Positions 22,540 to 33,530 of a DNA stretch of 64,000 nucleotides are shown here, piece after piece (the first letter of the stretch is position 1; each line of letters starts with the position of its first letter). Made by a program: the position numbers and the translations under genes. This stretch comes from Prorocentrum cordatum (taxonomy: Eukaryota > Sar > Dinophyceae > Prorocentrales > Prorocentraceae). The notes under the pieces were generated by a model. It saw nothing but the letters and a program-made list of their open reading frames with translations. It made no database searches and was not told the origin of the DNA. Location of the stretch: NCBI GenBank assembly GCA_963575745.1, contig CAUYUJ010016059.1, positions 1,729,849 through 1,793,848 on the forward strand, in the 5' to 3' direction.

Positions 22540-23661
22540 ATGCACGCTCTTCATGCGAGGTGGACCATCGCTGCAGGATTCGAAGACGTCATTTTGGATG
22601 TTCCCGTGGTCGGTGGAGCGCACAATTTAATCAAGAAGCCGCTGGCGTGCTTGGCGTCGCGAGCCAAGTTCTTCCCAACAAGGAGGCCTCCGTCAAATTG
22701 TCCGAATAACGGCATCGCCGTGCGCAGCATGCTGGAGCAAGGATTTCTCTTCAATGTGATCGCCCGCGTGTTGTCCGACGTCTGCGTGGTCCCCACGGCA
22801 GAAGCAGAATCACAGGCGATTGCGACTTTGTCGTTAGAACGGCACGCAATCGCAAGTTGCGCCCACTCTTTGTCGGGCCAGCGGGGGTCTAGCAAAGAGG
22901 CGGCGGACGCCCAGTTGTTCTACAGAAAGTTCCGGCAGACTGCATCGAATTGGAGTGAATTCGGGATGGATTGCGCGAGCGCGTTTCCTATCGGCCAGTT
23001 GGGCAGTCCTATTTGTTCAATCCATTCAGTAGGTGCGCACCTGACGCCTGCAGAGCTTCTGGGCAGTTTGCAGTCGCTATCGCTGAACCGCGTGAGATCT
23101 GATGCACTAACAGATCCCAGACTTCGCTCGCATCGAGATCTGGTCAAAAACACTAGTAGCCCTTGTGCGTTCGTGGTTGCCAAGGGTCAGCAAGGCTACC
23201 GAGCTGCACGCCCTGGTCACGTTGTTCTTCCTCCTGCAACGAATGTGAGAATATCCCCGATCAAGTTTGACAAGTATTCTGCCCCTCATGCGAACCGCCT
23301 TGTAGATTGTGATCACCGGCTCATGGCTTGCACTTTGTTGGACACGTTGAATTTCTTGCCGGGCAAGAGGAGCATGACCCGCAGTCAGTGCAGTCATGTG
23401 TTCGTGCACATGCGTATCGGAAACGCACGGTCAGGCATTTATCCAGCCAAAGAACCAGCGGTCGAACGCGCCTGTTCTATCAAGAAGGTCCTTCGAACAC
23501 GTGATCTACGCTGGCTTGCACCAGGGCAGCGCAACAATCTAATAGAGATCTCCAAGCCGTTTGCCATCGGTCATTGCGCAACCGCGCGTGCGAACAGTGT
23601 CAGTCAATTGTTGCGTCGCCGCCGTCCACAATCTTCAACTCCCCACACGCATTTTTTTTGA
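22540..23661 (+). CDS. Unrecognised 373-aa ORF downstream of the DinoSL relic
   Basis: The ATG lies 93 bp after the leader relic on the same strand. 373 codons without a stop are unlikely by chance in this non-repetitive, moderate-GC stretch, so the frame probably is or was coding. The product has no repeats, no signal peptide and no motif I can name; Ser, Arg, Ala and Leu are common. The next ORF overlaps its end in another frame, which would fit one retroposed gene with a frameshift near 23,560-23,660. It may be a processed retrogene; function unknown. Minus-strand frames here are short and interrupted. Confidence 0.4.
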   Translation: MHALHARWTIAAGFEDVILDVPVVGGAHNLIKKPLACLASRAKFFPTRRPPSNCPNNGIAVRSMLEQGFLFNVIARVLSDVCVVPTAEAESQAIATLSLERHAIASCAHSLSGQRGSSKEAADAQLFYRKFRQTASNWSEFGMDCASAFPIGQLGSPICSIHSVGAHLTPAELLGSLQSLSLNRVRSDALTDPRLRSHRDLVKNTSSPCAFVVAKGQQGYRAARPGHVVLPPATNVRISPIKFDKYSAPHANRLVDCDHRLMACTLLDTLNFLPGKRSMTRSQCSHVFVHMRIGNARSGIYPAKEPAVERACSIKKVLRTRDLRWLAPGQRNNLIEISKPFAIGHCATARANSVSQLLRRRRPQSSTPHTHFF

Positions 23662-24262
23662 GGGCGCTGCGTATGACAAAGTTGTTCATTTGCGCCTCCG
23701 AGAGAACCAAACGTGTACATCGAGCTGTGCATTGATGGATAGGACCGCCCTCCTCACCCTTGATCAGGTCGGCTTGCACGCGCTGGCAACTTGCGTGTTG
23801 GATTCAGGGCTAATTTCTGACATTTGTTTGATTGGCCATTCGATGGGGGGTTGGGTCCTGCAGCGTGCATCCCCTCTGTTGCAAATGTCCTGTGGATGTG
23901 TACGAGGAGGGTTCTTCTTGGATAGTCGATTGCAGTATCCTCGTTTGATTTCCGACGATGACGTCGGATTTACCCTGAGAAAAAAAATTGACTTGCAGTT
24001 CCCTAGGCATGCAGGAGCCTGCTGGCTGCTTGGTTGTCAATCTACAGGATGCTTCAGGATAGCCACGCCTCATACGGAGTTGCACACATCGGAGCATTTT
24101 TTCAATGCAGCTCATGTGACTGTTGCTGATATGATTACGCATTTGGCATTACTTACCGATCTTCCGAATACGAAATGCCTTGGCTCTGCCAGTCACAGCT
24201 GGGTTATGATACAATGTTTTGTTGATGCCTCTTTGGCGATTCGACCGTACACGAGATCATAG
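23561..24262 (+). CDS. Unrecognised 233-aa ORF, possible continuation of the preceding one
   Basis: Overlaps the end of the 373-aa ORF by about 100 bp in a different frame. One stretch, SDICLIGHSMGGWVLQRA (about 23,815-23,868), looks like the nucleophile elbow of alpha/beta hydrolases (G-H-S-x-G-G after a hydrophobic strand). The rest does not show the acid and His that family needs, so I do not assign it. It contains seven or more Cys and ends at a TAG before a TA repeat. Confidence 0.35.
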   Translation: MPSVIAQPRVRTVSVNCCVAAVHNLQLPTRIFFEGAAYDKVVHLRLRENQTCTSSCALMDRTALLTLDQVGLHALATCVLDSGLISDICLIGHSMGGWVLQRASPLLQMSCGCVRGGFFLDSRLQYPRLISDDDVGFTLRKKIDLQFPRHAGACWLLGCQSTGCFRIATPHTELHTSEHFFNAAHVTVADMITHLALLTDLPNTKCLGSASHSWVMIQCFVDASLAIRPYTRS

Positions 24263-24412
24263 GTTTGTGTTTTGGAGTCCCTTGTCGTCGGCCCGTTGCC
24301 AATAAGAGTTTAAAGTGAATGACCTGGGACATGGAGTTCCGACTGTCACCAGAAGGGACAGCAAGTTTCTATGGTTTACATGTTGTTTAGGCGTTATGGT
24401 TTCGCGATGTCT

Positions 24413-24456
24413 CCATACATATATATGTATATGTATGTATATATGTATGTATATAC

Positions 24457-24502
<46 letters not shown>

Positions 24503-24602
24503 GTGATCACCGCACTCATCATGATCATCATCAGCATCATCACCATCATCATCATCATCATCATCAGCAGCGGCAACATCATCATCATCGTCATGCCGTG
24601 CG
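24413..24602. repeat. TA/TATG microsatellite followed by a CAT/ATC tract
   Basis: (TATG)n and (TA)n to about 24,502, then (ATC)n to 24,598. Bases 24,603-24,804 hold nothing recognised. Confidence 0.9.
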
Positions 24603-24804
24603 GCGCATTAGTAGTCGTAGCTTTATTTCCTCTCTATGGGCGGCACATAGATTCTTCCACCTGCGTCATCAACCACAGCTGGAGCCATGGCCATTGAGGA
24701 CGTTGGCAGCTTAGTATAAGAGTTTCACTGCCAAGTATGGCAAGGCACAGCGCATGCTTCACGTCTGCATGTAGGCCTGTCACGGTAGTTGGTCAGAGTC
24801 AAAA

Positions 24805-25430
24805 AAAATACGGCCCAGGAGGCCCCCAGGAGGATTCCGATGAGGGCCTCAAAACGCAAAAATGGCCCCATTCCCTTAGGAACCTTAGATTTTTTGGGCA
24901 TTCGCATCTTGGACTTTCACAGAGCCCAAGACAGTCCGAGAGGCCCCCAAAATCGACCCAAGACGACCCAAGAGGGCCCCAAGAGGGCTCCGAGACGGCC
25001 CATGAGGGCACCAGCACGGCCCACGGGGCCCCCTAGACGGCCCATGAGGGCCCCAGGACAGCCCCAAGAAGAGGCCCAGAGAATGTACTTGACTGGCCTT
25101 TCGAGCCCTCCTCCCCAGAGGCCCTCAGGGGGCCCCAAGAGGCTTCGAAGGGGTCTCCAAGAGCATTCCCAACAGAGCATTCCAAAAAGGGCCAAGAGGC
25201 TTCGAAGGGCCCCATGGGCCTTGCCGTGGCGCCGGGTGCTTTTTAAATTCGCCCGAAGACGACCCCGGATCACCAGAAATGGGCGCTTTCAGATTGCGAA
25301 AACGACCAATGACGGCCCCAGAATTTGCCCCTGACTGTCCAAGAGGCTTCCAAGACGCCCCGAGAGGCCCTCAAGATGCCTCCCAAGGAGCCCCAAGAGG
25401 CTCTCAAGATGCTTCCCAAGGATGCCAAAC
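24805..25430 (-). repeat. Block of CCAAGAGGCCCC modules (10-11 bp)
   Basis: GGCCCCAAGAGG units in near-continuous series, with a less regular stretch at 25,065-25,110. The open frame of the following retroelement remnant runs into the block, but only because the repeat has no stops. Confidence 0.8.
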
Positions 25431-25434
25431 TCAA

Positions 25435-26580
25435 GACTTGGGAATGGCAGTACCTTCGGAAAGTGCTCCGGCTCCGCCGCAAACCAGATGAAAGCGCAAT
25501 GACCGCCAATGCCCGCACGTCGGCTTTGATACGAAAATGGATGCAGGTGCACAGCATATGCCCCATATGTGTACGCGTGCTCAAGTCTGTATTTAAAAAC
25601 GCATGGCGTGAGATTTCTCTTCCATGCAGTGCCGGAGCTGAGCTTTTGAGGAAGAGCCCGATTTTCCGCGCGCGGGATTGGTGGGAGCAGTATAAACATG
25701 CCAAAGAATACAAGAAACCGTTGCGATTGAGTATGGTCCATGCCACTGGAGGCAATTTCTCTCACTGGGAAGATGTATTTTGTGATTATTTCGGCGTCGA
25801 TTGGAGGAGTGTCCGCGACGGTTACCATTCCCTACAGGAGTGGATGCGGCATTTCGGGGAGTTCAGCGCGTGGATCTGCCGCCAATGGGGACTCCCGGTC
25901 GTGGGGTGCGTTCGGGCGACAACGGAGGCGGTCGTGCAGGACTACCCTCCACCCAAACGACTCCGGGCGAAGAGATATACATTGGAGGAACTGCCAGCAA
26001 CACATGCAGCCATCAACTTCCACGATGAGCCGATCAACTGGGAGGCCGGCGCAGGTCGTTTCATCATCATCTGTGATTGTCAACCTTTAGTTGACGTCAT
26101 CATGGGTACATCCTCCCGGACGGCTCCGACCACTGCCGCATCGTCAACCGTATTTGCACCCGTTGGGCAACGCTATTCGACAAAGGCGTCTTGCCCCACC
26201 AGTGCCGTGCGGATCCTGTCGTGTGGAGGCGCCGCGAGCTCAATGTGGAAGCAGACCACCTAGCAAATTTCAGCATGGACGAAAAACGTTTTTGGCAGAA
26301 TTTTTGTCCATTAACTGCCGGCCGTCAGCTTCGAGACGCGAATCTTGTCGTCCATTGCGACGGCGGTCGCCGGGGCGACGCGTGCTCTGCAGCAGCTTGG
26401 ATCCTCGAGGCTGTCTGGGGGGACGGTTCGCAAATTGTTTATATGGCTGGTGTGTTTGTGGATGAGGTCGACGTTTTATTTTCCTTCGTCGCTGAGGCCA
26501 CGGCTCTCGACCAGGGCTCAAAATTTCTTGCAGATTTGCACGCCGCCACAACCCAATATGAAAGTTTGCATGCTCTTTGA
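25435..26580 (+). pseudogene. 3' part of a non-LTR (LINE-like) retrotransposon with RNase H, frameshifted
   Basis: The first frame (to about 26,105) has IRKWMQVHSICPICVRVL, FKNAWREISLPCS, WWEQYKHAKEYKKPL and VDWRSVRDGYHSLQEWM, then IICDCQPLVDVIMG. This is the C-terminal region typical of dinoflagellate LINE-like polyproteins. A one-base shift near 26,104 moves the reading to the frame that holds the ORF at 26,191-26,580. That frame carries RRRELNVEADHLAN, then the RNase H core: HCDGG (Asp at 26,359), AEATAL (Glu at about 26,494). The stop is at 26,578-26,580. RT lies upstream and is absent, so the copy is 5'-truncated and fused to the module block, as expected for LINE insertion. Confidence 0.65.
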
Positions 26581-26704
26581 CCCTCAATTGTCACATCCGG
26601 CTGGCCGCGCGCGGCCTTCAGCTGCGCCGACAGTTAAAAAAACAAGAGGCACGCATAATTGTTCCCGCTTGGCTTTTGAAGGGTAATCGGATTCTCCCCT
26701 TTTC

Positions 26705-27840
26705 AGTTTCCCGACGCCCCACGACGGCCCAAGAGGCCCGAATGTCCTCTCCTAGACAGCCGCAGAGGCCTCGAAAACGGGGCCCAAAACGGCGCTAGAG
26801 GCGCCCAAGACTGCCCGAGAGGGCCACAAGACGGCCCCAAGAAGGAGCCAAGAGGAGCAACACGAACCGAACATGTGAGCCTTCCACCCCAGAGGCTCTC
26901 AGGAGGCCCCGATAAACTCCCAACAGGCCTAAGAGGTCCCAAGAAGCGCCCCGTAGGGGGCTGAAGAGGTTCCAAGCGGCTTCCCACGAATGCCCCAAGA
27001 AATCATTGTCTTGCCATCGTTTTTTTTTCTATTGACTTTCGAGGTTTCAGCCTTTGGGCGTCCCGACGCTCCAACACGACACAAACGGCCTCCATCCAAA
27101 ACCGTTCCAAGATAGCCGAAGAGGCCTCCAACAGGGCCCCAAGACGGCACACGAGGGCCCCAAGAGGGTGCCTGAGGCGCCCGAGACGGCCCGAGAGGGC
27201 ACCAAGACGGCCCCAAGAGGGACCCAAGAGGGGTGACACGAACCGAACATGCGAGCTCTCCACCCCGAGAGGCTCTTAGGAAGTCCTAAGAGGCCCCTCA
27301 AAGGATCCAAGAGGCCCTCAAGAAGCTCCCCAGAGGACCGCAGCGGTTCCAATAGGCCTCCCAAGACGGCCCGAAGAGGCACAACTCATTGCTGTCCCAT
27401 TGGTTTTTTGATGAATTTTAGAGTTTTCAGCCTTCTTGCATCCCGACGCTCTAAGACGGTCCAAGGGGCCCCCAAGATTGCTCCAAGAGGGAACGCTCCC
27501 GTTCGAACGGGGACCCCCGTCCGACAACACGCACCCATAGCCTTCCCCGATCCCCTATGGGTATGGGTGTGTGTTGTTGGTTCGTCAGAAGAGGCCTCCA
27601 AGAGGGCCCCCAGACGGTCCACGAGGGCCCCAAGACGGTGCCTGAGGCGCCCAAGACATCCCGACAGGGTCCCAAAACGGTCCCAAGACGGCCCAAGAAG
27701 TGTAACGCGAACCCAACAGCAGAGTCTTCCGTCTTAAGAAGCCCACAGGAGGCCCCAAGAGTCCCCCAGTGGTCCGACGAGGCCCCCCCGAAGCCCCCCG
27801 AGAGGCTCCCAAAGGCCCCCTAGCCGAGCAGTGCCCCGGA
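26705..27840 (-). repeat. Three blocks of CCAAGA-type 10-11-bp modules
   Basis: Blocks at about 26,710-27,000, 27,105-27,400 and 27,450-27,840 are separated by short AT-richer stretches (around 27,010-27,060 and 27,395-27,450). At 27,123-27,240 hand-counted steps are 11, 11, 10, 11, 10, 10, 11, 11 and 10. The hairpin CCGTTCGAACGG lies at about 27,508. Confidence 0.85.
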
Positions 27841-27939
27841 TGCATCAAAATTGCCTCCAGGAAGCCCCCGGGAGGCTTCCAGATTGCGTCAATGTGGCCC
27901 GAGGTGGCTCACTTCGGGCCTCCACTCAGCCAGGACGGT

Positions 27940-29400
27940 CACGGGGGGGGGGGGGGGGCACTCCACACTTAACCGGGACGCCGCCTACTATGAACGCTCC
28001 CGAGGCTCCCCGCGCCCTTTCCCCAGGCCCCCCAGGTTCCTTCCCACCCCCCCAACGCCCCCCCCCCCCCCCAGACCCCCCAGACCCGACCTCCCTCCCA
28101 GAGTTCCCCCCAACCCCAGACTCCCCCCAGACCTTGGGGCAGGGGGGGAGGCCGGGCGGGGTGTCTGGAGGTCGGGGGGGCCAGAGGGGGAGGTCGGGGG
28201 GGGGGTCGGGGGGAGGTCGGGGGGAAGTCAGGGGTGGGGGGGGGAGAGCTCGGGGGGATCGGGGGGGGTCGGGGTGAGGTTGCGGGGAGGTCGGAAGGGG
28301 GGGTTGGGGAGGTTGGGGGGGTCGGGGGGGGGGGAGGTCGGGGGGGGGAGGTCGGGGGGGGAGGGAGGGTGGGGGGGTCGGGGGGGGGTCTGGGTGGGGA
28401 GGTAGGGGGTCTCAGGGGGGTCGGGGGGATCCGGGGGAGGTCGGGGGGGAGGTCGGGGGAGGTCGGGAAAGGTCTGGGGGGGTCGGGGGGGGTGCAGGAA
28501 GGTGCCACTGCTCAGGCTTACATGATCAGTGGCGCCCCCTGGAAGGTGTCACTGGGTGCTACTGGTCTCGTTTTAAGTGTGGGGACCACCCGGGAAGTGC
28601 CACTGCTCACACTTAAATGCTTTCATGCTTGGGGGGCTCGCCCCCCTCCCCCCTGGCCCCCCCCCGACTCCCCCCGACCCCCCTCGACCCCCCCCCAACC
28701 TCTCCCACGACCACCCCCGACCTCCCCCTCGCCCTCCCCGCAACATGCTCCCAACCTCCCCCGTCCTCTTCCCCGATCCTCCCTGACCGCCCCCATTCCC
28801 CCCCCCGACCTCCCCCCAGACCTCTCTCCCGACTTCCCCCCAACCCCCCTCACGACCTCCCCCCGACCTCTCATAACCCCCCCGATCTCCCCCCTACTCC
28901 CCCCGGCCCCCTTCCGACCTCCCCCTCGAACTCCCCCCCCCCCCCCGAGCCTCCCGACCCCCCCCCCGACCTCCCCCCCGATCCCCACCCCGGCCCCTCC
29001 CCCCCCCCCTTCCCCCCCCCCAACCCCCGACTTCCCCCCGACCTCCCCGCGACCTCCCTCCAGACTTCTCCCCGACCCCCCCCGGCTCCGCCCACGACGC
29101 CCTATTGTCGTCCCCTCCGATCCCCCCGACCCCCCCCGATCTCTTCCCGACCTCTCCCGACCTGGGGAGCTTCGGGGAACCTTGGGGGGAGCCTGGGGGG
29201 GGGGGGGGAGCTTGGGGGAGCCCTTGGGGGGAGCCTGGGGGGGGACCTTGGGGGAAGCCTTGGTGGGTCTTGGGGGGGGGGTGGGGGGAGCCTTGGGGGG
29301 AGCTTTTGGGGAACCCTGGGGGGAGCCTGGAGGGAAGCTGGGGGCGGTCCCGGGGGGGGGCCCAGGAAGGTGCCAATGGGTTCAGAGTGGGAAGTGTGGT
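27940..29400. repeat. Strongly G/C-skewed double palindrome (GGTCGGGG / CCCCGACC)
   Basis: On the + strand the segment is C-rich at 27,985-28,133, G-rich at 28,134-28,495, mixed to 28,625, C-rich at 28,630-29,165 and G-rich at 29,166-29,365. Units are GGGGAGGTCGGG and its inverse. Each C-then-G pair is preceded by CACACTTAA (27,964; 28,607) and followed by CAGGAAGGTGCCA (28,495; 29,370), so the whole is two tandem units. Frames are open on both strands; no gene is called. Confidence 0.85.
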
Positions 29401-29459
29401 CCGGCACCCCCAGCACGGCCAATGACGGCTTAAGATTGCAGAACACCTTCTGATGCCCG

Positions 29460-29640
29460 GAGAACCCCGACGTGTCCCCAAAGGGACTCCAAGAAACCCC
29501 ACTATGCCACCCCAAGAATCACCCAAGAGGTTCCCCCAACAGAAAAATTAAGGAAGCACGAAGGATCCCCCAGAAGCCCTTCAGACACCCCCACGAAGAC
29601 CCAAGAGGCTCCCAAGAGGCCTCGGGAGGCACCACTATGT
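29460..29640 (-). repeat. Short block of CCAAGA-type modules
   Basis: Units such as CACCCAAGAGGTTCCC and GACCCAAGAGGCTCCC, less regular than the other blocks. Confidence 0.65.
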
Positions 29641-29737
29641 CACGCGCCTGCACTTGATAGCGCTGTCCAAGATCTTCCAGCGCCCCCCCCCACCCAGCGT
29701 GGGCTAGAACCAGAGCGTGCGCGAAGCTCGCGCGATG

Positions 29738-29967
29738 GTTATATATATATATATATATGTACATATGTATACATGTATCGCTACGCGCACACACATCTGT
29801 ACATGACTCGCACATATATATATATATGCATGCATGCATACCTACAAACATACATACATGCACACATACATACATACATACATACATACATACCTAGATA
29901 CGTGTACACACCTGTTCTACATACATACGTCATTGTACGTGTCAGTATATACATGCTTATATGTATA

Positions 29968-30020
<53 letters not shown>

Positions 30021-30066
30021 TTACGCAAATGTAGACATGTGTACCGAACTATATATATATATATGT
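29738..30066. repeat. Longest TA/TACA microsatellite
   Basis: (TA)n and (CATA)n over 330 bp. A start codon at 29,961 inside it opens the 1,119-aa frame that follows, but the Tyr-Ile start is repeat, not protein. Confidence 0.9.
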
Positions 30067-30089
30067 TTGAAAGAGCCAGGCCGCACAAC

Positions 30090-31462
30090 GTTTTGGCTTA
30101 TTTTTTCCCGAGGCCGCCTCGGCGACCTCGGATGTGGTCACAGGCGATTGCTTGGGCGTGGGAGGCTTCCCTCACTTGCTTCGCCTCCTGTCCCAAAGTT
30201 CCCCCGTGTCCTCGCTGCCCGCAGTGCCCTGCAAAACCTGCGCTGCCAGCCTGCCCGGCCTGCCCCGGCGCGGCGCCCAGGCGCCGAGCTCCTCGCCGCG
30301 CTTCCCAGCCTGCGCCCAGGCGCCCAGCACGGCGCCAGCGCGGCGCCCAAGCGCCAGCCTGCCCGGCCTGCCCCATCGGCGGCTTCCCAGGCGCCACCGA
30401 TCTGCGCCTGCTCGTGGTCATCGTCGGGCTTGGTCTTGACGAGCTGCGGGCGCTTGGGCGCGGCCCTGGTGGCGGTCTGGGGCGCGGGCCGACATCTCGG
30501 CAAGCGCGGGGGCTCTGTGGCCCACGAAGTGGAGATCGTACAACCCATCCAGGACCAGGAGGTGGAGCTGGGGACCCTCGCCCAGGAGCAGTTGAGCTTG
30601 CTTCGCCAGCGGCGCTGCCGCGCCTGAGAGGATGGAAGCGGCGGTTCCGCCGCTGGTGCAGAGCCTCAAACATCGAGACTGGCGATTTCGGGGCTGTTCA
30701 ATACAACGTGCCGGGCACTCCGCTGTACCACAAGACGATCGTGCTGATCGAACCCGGCGCTGGCACCACCGTGAGCGCGCTGACGCCTGACAGGGACAGC
30801 TACGTGGAGGACCGGATCCAGGTGCCCGAGATCGTTTGGTTCGGGTTGTTGGCAAGTGGTGCTTGCGGCGACGCTGCGCCGCCAGGCCCGGGTAGGCTCG
30901 CGGCCCCGGTGTACCACAACGCGCCGACGCCCACGGCGTTCCAAAAGGCCCGCGCGGCGGCTGCAGGGCGGAGGGGTTTCCCCGTGCTTGGCGACGGCAA
31001 GCAGCCCAACCTGGCTGGACGAGTCGTCGGGGGAGATGCTGGAGCCGCTCGCGCGGCAGCTGCTGGGGCCGCTGGAACGGCGCTGCCCATCGTCGGAGGT
31101 GGGGTCGGCGCCCTGGCTGCGTCCCTCGGACCCGCCCTTGGAGCTCCAGGCGCTGGCGGCGCAGGCGGAGCGGCCGCGCCCAGCGGCGGCCCAGCAGCTT
31201 GTGCGCCCGCCGCGCCCGCCGTGGCGCCGGCGCCTGCGCCCGTCGCGGCGCCCTTGGTCGTGGGCCTTGGCGTCGTGATGGTGCCAGCCGGAGCTGCCCC
31301 TGGTCTTATGGCGCCTGGGAGCGCCGCGACGCCGACAGTGGACGACATCCGCGTGCAGCCCATCGCCCGCGACGCTTCAGAATCTCGCTTCAGAAAGTTT
31401 CGGCTGGCCGTCGAGGGAATGGTCAAGACCCAGTGCAGCGACTTCCCAGTCAGAGGGCCTCG
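30090..31462 (+). pseudogene. N-terminal region of a tyrosine-recombinase retroelement
   Basis: It lies in the open frame 29,961-33,320. It begins with a Cys/Pro-rich stretch (CPRCPQCPAKPALPACPACPG, about 30,199-30,262). At about 30,705-30,840 it reads VPGTPLYHKTIVLIEPG and TPDRDSYVEDRIQVP, then an Ala/Gly/Pro-rich part. At 31,343-31,465 it has VDDIRVQPIARDASESRFRKF and DFPVRGPRT. I recognise this order from dinoflagellate retroelements whose RT is followed by a recombinase; it takes the place of gag. Function: presumably RNA packaging, not known. Confidence 0.5.
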
Positions 31463-31900
31463 GACTACCTCGCGGCGTCCAACGGCCAAACCCCGCTCGG
31501 TAGACGCGCTCGGTGGAAGGCCGATGCGACGTTGCAGGACAACGACGGCGGGGCCGAGAGTCCTCGTACGTTCTGCCAGATGCTTGAGAGGATGGCCACG
31601 TTCGATCAATGGAATATTCCAGACGTCGCCGGGGCAGAGATCACGTCGCGGGCCATCCAGCTCTCGGAGGAGCGCTGCCACGACAAGATGCCGAGTTTCG
31701 CGGGGAGTAGCGGCGAGACCACTCAGGACGCCTGCTTGCGCGTGGGGCTGGATCACGCCCGCGGGAACGTCGCGGTCTGCCCGGCCCTGTAGTCTTTGGC
31801 GCCCGCCGAGCTTCAGAAGAAAAGCGCCCGTCGCGAAGGAGAGGTGCAAGCCTCGGGAGGAGAGGGCCAGCGCCAATATCAAAAACAAGACGATGAAGGG
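31463..31900 (+). pseudogene. Gag-like helical domain of the same retroelement, frameshifted
   Basis: After a shift near 31,462 the better frame is that of the ORF 31,199-31,792. It reads DYLAASNGQTPLGRRARWK, TFCQMLERMATFDQWNIP and GAEITSRAIQLSEERCHDK, and ends at a TAG at 31,790-31,792. The continuation (LQKKSARREGEVQ) is found after the stop. The stretch 'D-x-WNIPDVAG-E-x-x-R-x-QLSEE' corresponds to a conserved helical region in related elements. The stop and shift show decay. Confidence 0.45.
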
Positions 31901-32119
31901 CGGAACAGATGTTGGCTCAGACCCAGGCGGCGGAGATTGGCCGGCCGCCGCCCTTGACCTCGGTGGCCCCTTCGACTGGCGATGCCTTTGTCTTCCGAGC
32001 TTTTCGTGTGCAGATCCCTCATCCCCTTGTGTTCTTCCACTCGAGGCCGATTTCTCTCGCCCGCCATGCGCGCCGCCGCCTGGCCTGTCGCGCCAGTCGG
32101 GCAAGCGCGATTGCGGGGC

Positions 32120-33530
32120 GCGCGGGCGGGGCATCTTTCCGTCGCTTTTTTTGTTGCCCGAGGAGGTGGGGCAGCATCGGGCACGTGCGTTCCCGCGTCG
32201 CAGTGCGCAACGAAGGCGCAGGAGAGCCCAGCCACGTCGCGACTGGGCCAACGATGGGATTCCTTGTCCTAGCCAGCCGCGTGGAAAGGCACGCGAAGAG
32301 ACACCCGCCGGCATCGAGAACGCCGGGCAACGAGACGCTCCCATTCGCGAGTTCTGCTTTGCAATATCTGCTGCCCCCCCCAGATCTGGCGACAGGCGCG
32401 AGATCTGCACTGCCTCGGGGCACTGCGACGACGGGTCTAGGTCCACTCGAAGGCCGCGACGCAGGCGACTGCTCGCCCTCCCCAGCCAGGCCGCAGCGGC
32501 CTGCGTGACGGGATTCTACTTGCTTGCGCGAGTATCACGTGAATTGGCTTCGGGATGTCAAGGAAGCCGAAGCTTTGCATCGAGAACTGGGCCCGAGGGA
32601 ACCGCGCATCGACTTTCCTTGCACAACGACCCAGGACCTACTCCGCTTTCCTCGCCCTCTCTGTGCGATCGCGGGATGCTCGAGTGGACCGCCCCAGTAT
32701 GTCGGCATGTTCTTGCCGCCAGGAAGGGCGGGGGGACCCGCGTGATCTTTAATTCCCGCGCGTGCAACTCTGCTTTCAGAGACTCACTCTCTGTCGTGCT
32801 GCAACTTGCTTCTTCGGCCAGCCAGGTGGCGTCCGACGGGCCAGCCGCCGCGGCTACAGGCGACGTCAATGCCGCATTCTACAGGATGGGCTTACCGTCT
32901 GTTCTGAGGCCTTATTCCAGACTGCCGCACTTGGCTGCCCGACACCTGGGTCTCCAGACTTTGAACGGGCAGCGCCTCCACCCGCATGCCCTCGTCGCCC
33001 CTCAGGCGCGCGGGCTTCCTATGGGGTGGTCCTGGTCGTTGCTCCTATGTCAATGCGCGGTCCGGCATGCCATTGCGTTAGTCAAAGTCCCTGCCTCTCC
33101 AGCGGGGCAACCAGCCGCTGTGATCCAGGCGGGCAGCGTCGCGGTCGCGGGGCGCGCGGGAAGCGCCTCGACTATCGGGGCCACGGGCGCATCAACTCCC
33201 GTGGGGCGTTCGGGGAGCTCTGGGGCAGAAGGGTTTTATCCCTCACGACGTGGAGGGCGTTGCCCACGATTTAGATATTCTCGGCCCCCAACTCGCCGGG
33301 GGCGACTGGCACTCGATTGAGCACTGCGACCTGTGGCGACTGCGCTTCGCAATCGAGGCGCTTCTGCGACGGCGGCGCTGCAGTGGGCGCCATCTTCGGG
33401 CTCTCCTGGGACATATTATTTTGGCTGGGCTTATCCGACGCGAGGTTTACAGTGCGTCGCAGGAGCGCTGTGCTTTTGCGTTGAACAACGGGCGCAGGTT
33501 TGCGGAGATTTGGTCCGCTGTTTGACGATA
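32120..33530 (+). pseudogene. Reverse transcriptase of the tyrosine-recombinase retroelement
   Basis: In the frame of 29,961-33,320: RGIFPSLFLLPEEVGQHRAR and RRDWANDG (about 32,130-32,260), then the fingers AARKGGGTRVIFNSRACN (about 32,718-32,772). Motif A is ATGDVNAAFYRMGLP (Asp at 32,862), and the LPMGWSWSLLLCQ box is at about 33,016-33,054. The YxDD box that should follow near 33,100-33,180 is not recognisable. After a shift near 33,230 the ORF 33,250-33,525 gives DLWRLRFAIEALLRRRRCSG and RALLGHIILAGLIRREV, the thumb/connection typical of this group. RT makes the element cDNA; this copy has lost a catalytic box and its frame. Confidence 0.6.

Noticed and set aside
22551-23409. Minus-strand RNase H-like frame (ACDSASAVG)
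   Set aside because: Frames are short with many stops and the second and third acidic motifs are absent; the plus strand is much more open.
23810-23870. Alpha/beta hydrolase called from GHSMGG
   Set aside because: One motif only; no oxyanion loop, acid or His box is seen around it, so a function is not assigned.
28234-29453. 399-aa Gly/Pro-rich ORF and others
   Set aside because: They cross from G-rich to C-rich repeat and exist on both strands.
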